Below are positions 19,285-28,215 of a stretch of 64,000 bases of DNA, one piece after another; positions within the stretch are counted from its first letter, which is position 1; each line of letters begins with the position of its first letter. This DNA is from Micromonospora sp. MW-13 (GTDB lineage Bacteria; Actinomycetota; Actinomycetes; Mycobacteriales; Micromonosporaceae). Location: the NCBI RefSeq assembly GCF_003434305.1, contig NZ_QKKX01000042.1, positions 1 to 64,000 on the forward strand. Reading direction: 5' to 3'. Position numbers and translations under genes: made by a program. The notes under the pieces are model-generated. The model was not told the DNA's origin, did not search any database, and saw only the letters and a program-made list of their open reading frames with translations.

Positions 19285-19763
19285 GCGACGACCGGGGCCA
19301 CCCCGCCCCGTCCGGCCGGTCCGGCGAGCTGGCCGCCCGGCAGGCCGAGCTGGTGGCGACCCTGGTCGCCGGCGGGCCGCTGCCTCCCGGGTTCGCCCCG
19401 GGGCCGGTCGACGCCGCCCGCCGGGCCCTGCTGCGCAAGCGGGCCGGCGACGTGGCCCGGCACTGGCCGCTGCTCGCCGCCGGCCTCGGCGCGGCCTGGC
19501 CGGCCACGTTCACCGGGTGGGCGGCGGGCCGGCCCACCAACGGCTCGCTGCGCGACGGCTGGGACCTGGCCCGGGAGCTGCGCGAGCGGGGCGAGCTGCC
19601 GCCGTTGGGCGCCGAGGAGTTGGCCTGCCGGGAGGCGGCCAGCCGCTACGACGGCGCGGGCGCGCCGCGCCGCCGCCGGCTGCCGGCCCTGGCCCGCACC
19701 GGCGGCGCCGTCGCGGTACAGCTCGCCGGCCGGGTACGCCTGCTGCGCCCGGCCCGCCGCTGA
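19281..19763 (+). CDS. Small partner protein of the MNIO cassette
   Basis: 160 residues, Arg/Ala-rich and probably helical. It has a Trp-bearing core (DVARHWPLLAAGLGAAWP, then FTGWAAGRPTNGSLRDGWD) and a basic C-terminal tail. I recall similar sequences labelled as an SCO6045-like C-terminal domain next to or fused with DUF692 enzymes, which I cannot verify here. MNIO enzymes of known function need a partner that presents the peptide; by position this is the candidate. It starts at a GTG overlapping the DUF692 stop. No catalytic motif is visible, and its role is inferred from context only. Confidence 0.72.
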   Translation: MSDDRGHPAPSGRSGELAARQAELVATLVAGGPLPPGFAPGPVDAARRALLRKRAGDVARHWPLLAAGLGAAWPATFTGWAAGRPTNGSLRDGWDLARELRERGELPPLGAEELACREAASRYDGAGAPRRRRLPALARTGGAVAVQLAGRVRLLRPARR

Positions 19764-19796
19764 CCGCGTCCCGCGCCGTGCGGCAGGATCGGTCTT

Positions 19797-20558
19797 ATGG
19801 ACTTGGGACTCACCGACCGGGTGTACGTGCTGACCGGCGCCTCGCGTGGGCTGGGCTTCGCCACCGCCGAGTGTCTCGTCGCCGACGGGGCGCGGGTGGT
19901 CGTCTCCGCCCGGGCCCCCGAGCGGGTGGCCGAGGCGGTGCAGCGGCTCGGCGGCCCGGAACGGGCCATCGGACTGGCCGCCGACCTGGCCGACCCGGCC
20001 ACCCCCGAGCGGCTGGTCGCCGCCGCCCGGGAGCACTTCGGCCGGCTCGACGGCGCGCTGGTGTCGGTCGGCGGCCCGCCCCGGGGCACCGCGGCCGAGG
20101 CGACCGACGCGCAGTGGCGCGAGTCCTTCGAGACCGTCTTCCTCGGCACCGTCCGCACCGCCCGGACGGTCGCCGCCGGGCTGTCCGACGGAGGCGCGAT
20201 CGGGCTGGTCCTGTCCAGCTCGGCGCGCAGCCCGCTGGCCGGACTGGGCATCTCCAACGGGCTACGGCCGGGGCTGGCCGGGGTGGCCAAGGACATGGCC
20301 GACGAGTACGGCCCCCGGGGCGTGCGGGTCGTCGGCCTGCTGCCGGGGCGGATCATGACCGACCGGAACCGGGAGCTGCTCGCGGCCACCGGGGACGCGG
20401 GGCGGGCCCGGGCCGAGGCCGAGGCCGGCATCCCGCTGCGCCGCATCGGCGAGCCGGCGGAGTTCGGCCGGATCGCCGCGTTCGTCCTCTCCCCCGCCGC
20501 CGGCTACCTGACCGGGATCACCCTCCCCGTCGACGGCGGCGCGCTGCGCGGCCTCTGA
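19797..20558 (+). CDS. SDR-family oxidoreductase lacking the Tyr-x-x-x-Lys pair
   Basis: 253 residues of the classical short-chain dehydrogenase fold. The Rossmann motif TGASRGLG is near residue 14, the N-A-G-like element is SVGGPP near 88, and the SSSARSP segment carries the usual Ser. Where YxxxK should follow, the sequence reads ISNGLRPGLAG, so the catalytic Tyr and Lys are replaced. A subgroup of SDRs annotated as 3-oxoacyl-ACP reductase-like shows this pattern; it may bind nucleotide without normal reductase activity. The start is the ATG at 19797 after a short gap, and its stop overlaps the glycosylase start (TGATG). Confidence 0.88.
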   Translation: MDLGLTDRVYVLTGASRGLGFATAECLVADGARVVVSARAPERVAEAVQRLGGPERAIGLAADLADPATPERLVAAAREHFGRLDGALVSVGGPPRGTAAEATDAQWRESFETVFLGTVRTARTVAAGLSDGGAIGLVLSSSARSPLAGLGISNGLRPGLAGVAKDMADEYGPRGVRVVGLLPGRIMTDRNRELLAATGDAGRARAEAEAGIPLRRIGEPAEFGRIAAFVLSPAAGYLTGITLPVDGGALRGL

Positions 20559-21283
20559 TGGCCGCCCACCGCCGGGAGCCGAGGACGGCCTCCCCGGCAC
20601 CGACCGGGCCGGCCCAGACCCGAGCGGCCCAGACCCGAGCGACTCCGACCAGCGCGGCCCAGACCGGAGCGACACCGACCGGAGCGACACCGACCGGAGC
20701 GACACCGAGCCGGTCCGGCGGGGCGGACCGGGATCGGCGGCCGACGCGGGAGGAACTGGCCGCCGCGGCGGACCGGACCATCCCCGACGTCATCGCGCCC
20801 GGGCTGACCGTGCTCTTCGTCGGGATCAACCCCGGGCTCTGGTCGGCCGCGACCGGCCGGCACTTCGCCCGGCCCGGCAACCGGTTCTGGCCGGCCCTGC
20901 ACCGGGGCGGCTTCACCCCTCACCGGCTGCACCCGAGTGAGCAGGACACGCTGCCCGGGTACGGGCTGGGCATCACCAACATGGTGGACCGGGCCAGCGC
21001 CCGGGCCGACGAGCTGACCGCCGCCGAGCTGGTCGAGGGGGCGGAGGTCCTGGCCGACAAGGTACGGCGGCACCGGCCCGCGTGGGTAGCGGTGGTCGGG
21101 GTGACCGCGTACCGGATCGGGTTCGGCCGGCCGAAGGCGGCCTTCGGCCCGCAGCCGGAGCTGCTCGGCGACGCCCGGCTGTGGGTGCTGCCCAACCCGA
21201 GCGGGCTGAACGCCCACTTCACGGCGGAGACCCTGGGCGCGGCCTTCGGCGAGCTGCGCGCCGCGACCGCCGGCCCGGCCTGA
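20558..21283 (+). CDS. mug: G/U mismatch-specific uracil-DNA glycosylase (Mug family)
   Basis: Mug/TDG-type glycosylase that removes uracil or ethenocytosine from mispairs in DNA repair. The core begins near residue 75: VLFVGINPGLWSAATGRHF (motif GINPG) and ends with the second motif NPSGLNAHFT near 215. ITNMVDRASARADEL in between is also typical. The first 60 residues are a Thr/Ala/Gln/Pro-rich linker built from six pentapeptide repeats and have no known role. The ATG at 20558 overlaps the SDR stop in TGATG, suggesting coupling; a start after the repeats is conceivable, but I see no better-placed site. Confidence 0.9.
   Translation: MAAHRREPRTASPAPTGPAQTRAAQTRATPTSAAQTGATPTGATPTGATPSRSGGADRDRRPTREELAAAADRTIPDVIAPGLTVLFVGINPGLWSAATGRHFARPGNRFWPALHRGGFTPHRLHPSEQDTLPGYGLGITNMVDRASARADELTAAELVEGAEVLADKVRRHRPAWVAVVGVTAYRIGFGRPKAAFGPQPELLGDARLWVLPNPSGLNAHFTAETLGAAFGELRAATAGPA
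20617..20706 (+). repeat. Six 15-bp tandem repeats inside the Mug gene
   Basis: Three perfect copies of GACCGGAGCGACACC (20662-20706) are preceded by three degenerate copies (20617-20661). The array is in frame and encodes the pentapeptide (Q/P)-T-(R/G)-A-(A/T) six times in the N-terminal linker of the glycosylase. Such an array can change length without breaking the frame. Confidence 0.85.
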
Positions 21284-21328
21284 CCCGGCACCGACGCCGG
21301 CAGGGCCAGCAGGGCCGGGCCGGGCCGG

Positions 21329-23308
21329 TCAGTTGGCGGCGGCCGGGGGCATCGCCTCGTCGGCGACGTAGGTGGCCATCGGCATGGTGATCACGGTCTC
21401 CGGCCCGGTCGCGTCCACGTACGGGGCGGGCGAGTCGGCCACCGCGAACTGGGTGCGGTACAACTCGGCGTAGAGCCCGCCGACGGCGACCAACTCCTCG
21501 TGCCGGCCCCGCTCGACGATCCGCCCCTCGTCGAGGACCAGGATCTGGTCGGCGTCCCGGACGGTGGAGAGCCGGTGTGCGATCACCAGCGCGGTACGCC
21601 CGGTCAGCGCCACCGACAGGGCCCGCTGCACCGCCGCCTCGCTCTCCGAGTCCAGGTGCGCGGTCGCCTCGTCGAGGATCACGATCGACGGGGCCTTGAG
21701 CAGCAGCCGGGCGATCGCGATGCGCTGCTTCTCGCCGCCGGAGAAGCGGTACCCCCGCTCGCCGACGGTGGTCTCCAGCCCGTCGGGCAGCGACCGGACC
21801 AGGTCGGCGACCTGCGCCCCGGCGAGGGCCGCCCAGATCTCGTCGTCGGTGGCGTCCGGTTTGGCGTAGCGCAGGTTCTCGGCGATCGTCTCGTGGAACA
21901 GGTGGGAGTCCTGGGTGACCACGCCGATCTCGTCGCGCAGCGAGGCGAGCGTGGCGTCCCGGACGTCGACCCCGCCGACCAGCACCTGGCCGTCGCTGAC
22001 GTCGTAGATCCGGGAGATCAGCATGGACAGGGTGGACTTGCCGGCGCCGGACGGGCCGACCAGGGCCACCATCTGGCCCGGCTCGACGACGAACGAGACG
22101 CCCTTGAGCACCGGCTCGTTGACGGTGCGGTCCAGCGTGGTGACCTCCTCCAGGGAGGCCAGCGACACCTCGGCGGCGCTCGGGTAGCGGAACCGGACGT
22201 CGTGGAACTCGACCCGGCCGTTGCCGCGCGGCACGGCGACCGCGGCCGGCTTCTCCTCGATGCCGGGGCGCAGGTCGAGCACCTCGAAGACCCGGTCGAA
22301 GGAGACCAGCGCGCTCATCACGTCCACCCGGACGTTGGACAGCGCGGTCAGCGGGCCGTAGAGGCGGGTGAGCAGGAGCGCCAGCGTCACCACCGTGCCG
22401 GCGCTGACGCTGCCGGTGACCGCGAGCCAGCCGCCGAGGCCGTAGGTGAGCGCCTGGGCCAGCGAGGCGACCAGCAGCATCGCCACGAAGAACGTCCGGG
22501 AGTACATGGCGGACTGGATGCCGATGTCGCGGACCCGCTCGGCCCGGCCGGCGAACCGGCGCGCCTCCACGTCGGGCGAACCGAACAGCTTGACCAGCAG
22601 CGCCCCGGACACCCCGAACCGCTCGGTCATCGTGGCGCTCATCTTGGCGTTGAGGTCGTACGACTCGCGGGTGATGTCGGCCAGCCGCCGGCCGACCCGG
22701 CGGGCCGGGATGATGAAGATCGGCAGCAGGATGAGCGACAGGACGGTGATCTGCCAGGACAGGGTCAGCATCACCGCGGCGGTGAGCACGAGCTGGATGA
22801 CGTTGCTGACCACCCCGGAGAGGGTGGAGGTGAACGCCCGCTGGGCCCCCATCACGTCGTTGTTGAGCCGGCTGACCAGCGCGCCGGTCTGGGTGCGGGT
22901 GAAGAACTGCAGTGGCATCCGCTGGACGTGGTCGTAGACCCGGGTCCGCAAGTCGAGGATGATCCCCTCGCCGATCCGGGCCGAGTACCACCGCTGGGCC
23001 AGTGAGAAGAGCGCGTCGGCGACCGCCAGGGCGGCGATGACCAGGGCCAGCCGGACCACGGTCGACCCGGCGTCCGGGCCGCTGCGGCTGATCGCGTTGA
23101 TCACGTCACCGGCGAGCACCGGGGTGGCGACGCCGATCACCGCGGCGATCACCACGGTGACCAGGAAGACCACCATGTCCCGCCGGTAGGGACGGGCGAA
23201 CTCGACGATCCGCCGGGCGGTGCCCCGCTTGAGCCGGTGGGCGGAGATCTCGTCCCGGTTGCGCATCGACCGGATCATGTTCCAGCCGCCCATGCCGCCG
23301 TCAGACAT
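21329..23308 (-). CDS. ABC transporter, fused permease-ATPase (exporter)
   Basis: 659 residues: an N-terminal six-helix ABC exporter membrane domain (about 35-345) and a nucleotide-binding domain. Walker A is GPSGAGKST (about 430), the Q-loop VTQDSHLF, the signature FSGGEKQR (a variant of LSGGQ), Walker B IVILDEAT and the H-loop AHRLST. It is a half-transporter and likely a homodimer in the inner membrane; the lipid or drug substrate cannot be read. The C-terminal 40 residues extend past the usual end. The unusually long insert before Walker A (EVSLASLEEVTTLDRTVNEP) is common in actinobacterial members. It is convergent with mug. Confidence 0.93.
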   Translation of the reverse strand: MSDGGMGGWNMIRSMRNRDEISAHRLKRGTARRIVEFARPYRRDMVVFLVTVVIAAVIGVATPVLAGDVINAISRSGPDAGSTVVRLALVIAALAVADALFSLAQRWYSARIGEGIILDLRTRVYDHVQRMPLQFFTRTQTGALVSRLNNDVMGAQRAFTSTLSGVVSNVIQLVLTAAVMLTLSWQITVLSLILLPIFIIPARRVGRRLADITRESYDLNAKMSATMTERFGVSGALLVKLFGSPDVEARRFAGRAERVRDIGIQSAMYSRTFFVAMLLVASLAQALTYGLGGWLAVTGSVSAGTVVTLALLLTRLYGPLTALSNVRVDVMSALVSFDRVFEVLDLRPGIEEKPAAVAVPRGNGRVEFHDVRFRYPSAAEVSLASLEEVTTLDRTVNEPVLKGVSFVVEPGQMVALVGPSGAGKSTLSMLISRIYDVSDGQVLVGGVDVRDATLASLRDEIGVVTQDSHLFHETIAENLRYAKPDATDDEIWAALAGAQVADLVRSLPDGLETTVGERGYRFSGGEKQRIAIARLLLKAPSIVILDEATAHLDSESEAAVQRALSVALTGRTALVIAHRLSTVRDADQILVLDEGRIVERGRHEELVAVGGLYAELYRTQFAVADSPAPYVDATGPETVITMPMATYVADEAMPPAAAN

Positions 23309-23413
23309 CGCGCGTCACCTCCGGGTCGTGGGCGGACTCGTGCCGTCGGGTCGATTCTCCCGACGCCTACGACAACCTCGGCCGTAACCCGGTTTCTTCC
23401 CGGACAGTCCTTA

Positions 23414-23482
23414 CCGTTGCGCCCCGGTTGGCGAGGCCGTTCCGCCCCGGTTTGGCGAGGCTATTCGCCCCGGCCGGCGAGG
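23414..23482. repeat. Three tandem ~23-bp repeats at the enoyl-CoA hydratase 3' end
   Basis: Units at 23414-23436, 23437-23460 and 23461-23482 share the pattern CCTCGCC(A/G)n-CCGGGGCG on the minus strand. The first unit met by the ribosome encodes the protein end (DLAGRGE and the stop); the other two lie just downstream. This is a micro-duplication of the gene end. Confidence 0.7.
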
Positions 23483-24228
23483 TCGCGTAGGCGACGGGTC
23501 TGTGCCTCGCGCTCGGCCCGCTGCTGCTCGGCGTGGGACCGGCCGGCGGCGCCGGCGAGCAGGGCCTTGATCTCCGTCACGGCGTTCCGGTCGTTGGCGA
23601 GCAGACCGGCGGTGAGGTCGCGCACGGCGGCGTCCAGCTCGGCGTTCGGCACCACCAGGGTGGCCAGCCCGAGCCGGTCGGCCTCCGCGGCGTCCATCCG
23701 CCGGCCGGTGGCGCAGATCTCCAGGGCACGGGCGTAGCCGACCAGCTCGACCAGCCGTCTGGTGCCGGCCAGGTCGGGGACGAGCCCCAGGGTCACCTCG
23801 GCCATGGAGAGCTTGGCGTCGGCCGCCAGCACCCGCAGGTCGCAGGCGAGCGCGAGCTGGAGGCCGGCGCCGATGGCGTGCCCCTGCACGGCCGCCACCG
23901 AGATCACGTCCGGCCGGTGTAGCCAGGTGAAGCCGCCCTGGAACTCCGCGATCCGGTCGGCGCACTCCTGCTCGGGCAGGGTGGCCAGCTCGGCGAAGGA
24001 GCCCGGGCCGGAGGAGCCGGCCACCGACAGGTCGAGGCCGGCGGAGAACGCCCGACCCTCGCCGCGCACGACGACGACACGCACGTCGCCGGGCAGGTCC
24101 CGCGAGTAGTCGCTCATCGCGCGCCACATCGCCGGGGTCTGGGCGTTGAGCACGTCGGGCCGGCACAACGTGACCGTCGCGACCGGCCCGTCGCAGTCGA
24201 GTCGTACCCCGGCCGCGCCGGGGGTCAC
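23461..24228 (-). CDS. Enoyl-CoA hydratase/isomerase family protein
   Basis: About 255 residues of the crotonase fold. The oxyanion-hole segments are visible as AFSAGLDLSV (about 65) and QGHAIGAGLQLALACDLRV (about 115), followed by EVTLGLVPDLAGTRRL. In place of the paired catalytic Glu residues of true hydratases I see E in AEVTLG and D in PDLAG, so hydratase, isomerase or another crotonase activity is possible. I chose the GTG at 24228; a longer frame reaches 24303 but would overlap the small HTH gene upstream. The C-terminus is charged and helical (HAEQQRAEREAQTRRLRDL). Confidence 0.87.
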   Translation of the reverse strand: MTPGAAGVRLDCDGPVATVTLCRPDVLNAQTPAMWRAMSDYSRDLPGDVRVVVVRGEGRAFSAGLDLSVAGSSGPGSFAELATLPEQECADRIAEFQGGFTWLHRPDVISVAAVQGHAIGAGLQLALACDLRVLAADAKLSMAEVTLGLVPDLAGTRRLVELVGYARALEICATGRRMDAAEADRLGLATLVVPNAELDAAVRDLTAGLLANDRNAVTEIKALLAGAAGRSHAEQQRAEREAQTRRLRDLAGRGE

Positions 24229-24274
24229 CGGGCCGTCCGGGGGACGGCGCTGGTGGACGACGTCGGTGGGCGGG

Positions 24275-24502
24275 TCACGCCTTCTTGCGACGCCGGGCGC
24301 CACCGCGCTGACGCAACTGCACGCCGGACTCGGTCAGCACCCGGTGAATGAACCCGTAGGAACGCCCGGTGGAGGCCGCGAGCGCACGGATGCTCTCCCC
24401 CGAGGTGTACCGCTTTACCAGGTCCTTGGCGAGCGTCTGACGCTCGGCTCCGACGATCCGGCGACCCTTCTCAGTGCTGGTGGCTGTGCCAGTGGCTGCC
24501 AT
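24275..24502 (-). CDS. Small helix-turn-helix protein
   Basis: 75 residues. A basic protein with a single resolvase-like helix-turn-helix (LVKRYTSGESIRALAASTG then SYGFIHRVLTESG), framed by a Thr/Ser-rich N-terminus and an Arg/Lys tail (RQRGGARRRKKA). Proteins of this type and size are widely conserved in actinomycetes and annotated as HTH domain proteins; the target is unknown. ATG at 24502. The 212-bp gap upstream to the CadD-like gene holds divergent control sequences, including a perfect inverted repeat. Confidence 0.88.
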   Translation of the reverse strand: MAATGTATSTEKGRRIVGAERQTLAKDLVKRYTSGESIRALAASTGRSYGFIHRVLTESGVQLRQRGGARRRKKA

Positions 24503-24596
24503 GCTGATTCCTCACGTCCCAGACTGTGCGGTTCGGATACGGTCCCACCTATTAGACCGCCTCGAACGATCATGCGCCAGATATCAACTATTCGCC

Positions 24597-24622
24597 AACC
24601 GACACGCTATGCAGTGTCGGTT
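24597..24622. promoter_or_regulatory. Inverted repeat between HTH gene and CadD-like transporter
   Basis: AACCGACAC (24597-24605) and GTGTCGGTT (24614-24622) form a perfect 9-bp inverted repeat around GCTATGCA. It lies upstream of a -10-like TAGGGT (about 24629) facing the transporter gene, so it looks like an operator rather than a terminator. The binding factor is unknown. Confidence 0.5.
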
Positions 24623-24714
24623 ACCCGATAGGGTGACGACGACGGCCGGCTGACGGCGCCACCACGGCGCCGGGCCCCGGCCGGGCCGGGCGCGGCGGCC
24701 GTACCCTGCCTGGC

Positions 24715-25308
24715 GTGACCGACCTGATCGCGACCGCAGCCGGCGCGGCGCTGGTGTTCGCCGCCACCAACGTCGACGACGTCATCGTGCTGACCCTGCT
24801 CTTCGTGGCCGCCCGGAGCACCGGGAGCCCCCGGCCGTGGCACATCGTCGGTGGCCAGTACCTGGGCATCGGCGCGCTGGTCGTCGCCGCCGTGGTGGCC
24901 GCCGCCGGGCTGCTCGTGGTGCCCGACCCGTGGACCGGCCTGCTCGGCCTGCTGCCGATCGCGCTCGGCGTGCGCGCCCTGCTGGCCCGGCGCGACGACG
25001 CCGAGCCGCCGGTCGTGGTCGGCGGGCTGCTCGGGGTGGTGGGGGTGACGATCGCCAACGGCGCCGACAACATCGCCGTGTACGTGCCGGTGTTCCGCGC
25101 CCTCGACCCGGTCGACGGACTGGTCTGGCTGGTGGTGTTCGCGGTGCTGGTCGGGCTGTGGTGCGCGGTCGCCGCCGGCCTCGGCGGCCACCCGGCGGTG
25201 GTCCGGCTGGTCGACCGGGCCGGTCACTGGCTGGTCCCGGCCGTCTTCGTCGCGATCGGCGTGGTGATCCTGGTCAGCTCCGGCGTACTGACCCACCTGG
25301 CCACCTGA
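24715..25308 (+). CDS. CadD-like cadmium-resistance transporter family protein
   Basis: 197 residues, almost entirely hydrophobic with five or six predicted helices. The family pattern FAATNVDDVIVLTLLF near residue 17 and TIANGADNIAVYVPVF near 107 contain the paired Asp residues expected for cation transport. Members of this family export cadmium or are related to LysE transporters; the true cation is unknown. GTG start at 24715. It has its own promoter region with an inverted repeat and no partner gene. Two short hairpins may follow, but none is a convincing terminator. Confidence 0.82.
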   Translation: MTDLIATAAGAALVFAATNVDDVIVLTLLFVAARSTGSPRPWHIVGGQYLGIGALVVAAVVAAAGLLVVPDPWTGLLGLLPIALGVRALLARRDDAEPPVVVGGLLGVVGVTIANGADNIAVYVPVFRALDPVDGLVWLVVFAVLVGLWCAVAAGLGGHPAVVRLVDRAGHWLVPAVFVAIGVVILVSSGVLTHLAT

Positions 25309-25416
25309 ACCCGCCGCCCCGCCCCGGTGGACACGGAATCCGTGCCGCTTCGCGAAAGGTGCATGAAGTCGCATTCCGCCCGACACGGCCCCGTGGTCGA
25401 CCCGGCGCGGGCGGAC

Positions 25417-27021
<1,605 letters not shown>

Positions 27022-27072
27022 GTCGAAGGCTCGCTCTCGGGGTCTGGAAGGGCTGACTCAGGGCACGCGAAA

Positions 27073-27103
27073 GCGCCGGCGGGTCGGTGGTTCCCGTCGG
27101 CGC
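27073..27103 (-). terminator. Attenuator-like hairpin in the ABC-F leader
   Basis: On the minus strand GCGCCGACGGG and CCCGCCGGCGC (27093-27103 with 27073-27083) form an 11-bp stem with one mismatch and a 9-nt loop, followed by UUU. It lies between the leader peptide frame and the ABC-F start, where premature termination could be controlled. Confidence 0.5.
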
Positions 27104-27111
27104 GGGGCGGT

Positions 27112-27132
27112 TCAGCCTTCGCAGAGCAGCAC
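27112..27132 (-). CDS. Putative leader peptide of the ABC-F gene
   Basis: A seven-codon frame, GTG CTG CTC TGC GAA GGC TGA, encoding MLLCEG. Its GTG starts 7 nt after a TACAAT -10 element, so the transcript would begin on the start codon and be translated leaderlessly. It ends 8 nt before the attenuator-like stem. Short upstream frames of this kind control several antibiotic-induced ABC-F genes. Expression is unproven. Confidence 0.4.
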   Translation of the reverse strand: MLLCEG

Positions 27133-27138
27133 GCCGCA

Positions 27139-27144
27139 ATTGTA
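27139..27144 (-). promoter_or_regulatory. -10 element for the ABC-F leader
   Basis: TACAAT on the minus strand, 5 of 6 bases of the consensus, with a GG directly upstream. Six bases separate it from the leader-peptide GTG. No convincing -35 box is visible. Confidence 0.5.
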
Positions 27145-27264
27145 CCGGGCGCCCCGGAGCGCGCCGCCCGGATTACCAGGCAAGATCATCGGGTACCGAA
27201 AACGGCGTCCGGACCGGTCCGGTACCGCAACCGCCAAACGTGATGAATCGTGATCGGGGTCAAC

Positions 27265-28182
27265 ATGGAGCTGAACGAGAACGCGCAGGTCGACACCAGT
27301 CAGGTGGACGATCGGCGGGGGTCCGGGGGAGGCGGCGGCCTGGGTGGCATCCCCATCCCGATCGGCGGTGGGCGCGGCGGCCTCGTCGGCATCATCGTCG
27401 CGGTGCTGATCGCCCTGGTCGGCGGCGGCGTCGGACTCAACGCGATGACCGGGGGCGACGACGCCAGCCAGGGCGACAACACCTCGCTGGAGCAGAAGTG
27501 TTCGGCCGACGACGCGCTGAAGCAGCTCGACTGCCGCAACACCCTGTACGTCAACTCGATCCAGGCGTACTGGCGCAGCGCGCTGCCCGAGGTCTTCGGC
27601 GAGCAGTACCAGCCCTCGAAGACCGTCTTCTTCAGCCGGGGCGTCAACACCGGCTGCGGCCAGGCGGACTCCGGCGTCGGGCCGTTCTACTGCCCCGCCG
27701 ACGACCTGGTCTACATCGACCTGACCTTCTACCAGCAGCTCGCCGGCCAACTCGGCGCGAAGGGCGAGTTCGCCCAGCCGTACGTGCTGGCCCACGAGTA
27801 CGGCCACCACGTGCAGGACCTGCTCGGCACCGAGGCCCAGATGCGTCGCGAACAGCAGCGCGACCCGGGCAACGCGAACGCGCTCTCGGTGAAGTTGGAG
27901 TTGCAGGCCGACTGCTACGCCGGCGCCTGGGCCAAGAACGCCACCGGCACCGCCGACGAGCAGGGCCAGAAGATCTTCACCAGCATCACCGAACAGGACA
28001 TCCAGCAGGCCGTCGACACCGCGGAGAAGATCGGCGACGACGCCATCCAGCAGCGCTCCGGCCGGCCGGTGAACCCGGACGAGTTCACCCACGGCACGTC
28101 GCAGCAGCGCAGGCAGTGGTTCACCAAGGGGTACGACACCGGGGACCCGAAGTCCTGCGACACCTTCGGCGGTGGCGCCTGA
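27265..28182 (+). CDS. Neutral zinc metallopeptidase (YpfJ family)
   Basis: 305 residues. A short cytoplasmic N-terminus (MELNENAQVDTSQV) with a Gly-rich stretch is followed by one membrane helix (about 44-65: LVGIIVAVLIALVGGGVGL) and an extracytoplasmic peptidase domain. The zinc motif HEYGHH is near residue 190, with the third ligand region QADCYAGAWA near 220. Four Cys in the outer domain suggest disulfides. The family is common and its substrates are unknown. I prefer the ATG at 27265 (GGGG upstream, family-like start) over the GTG at 27250. Confidence 0.9.
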   Translation: MELNENAQVDTSQVDDRRGSGGGGGLGGIPIPIGGGRGGLVGIIVAVLIALVGGGVGLNAMTGGDDASQGDNTSLEQKCSADDALKQLDCRNTLYVNSIQAYWRSALPEVFGEQYQPSKTVFFSRGVNTGCGQADSGVGPFYCPADDLVYIDLTFYQQLAGQLGAKGEFAQPYVLAHEYGHHVQDLLGTEAQMRREQQRDPGNANALSVKLELQADCYAGAWAKNATGTADEQGQKIFTSITEQDIQQAVDTAEKIGDDAIQQRSGRPVNPDEFTHGTSQQRRQWFTKGYDTGDPKSCDTFGGGA

Positions 28183-28215
28183 CCTCCACGCCGAACCCGG
28201 CCGCCCGGGTAGCGG

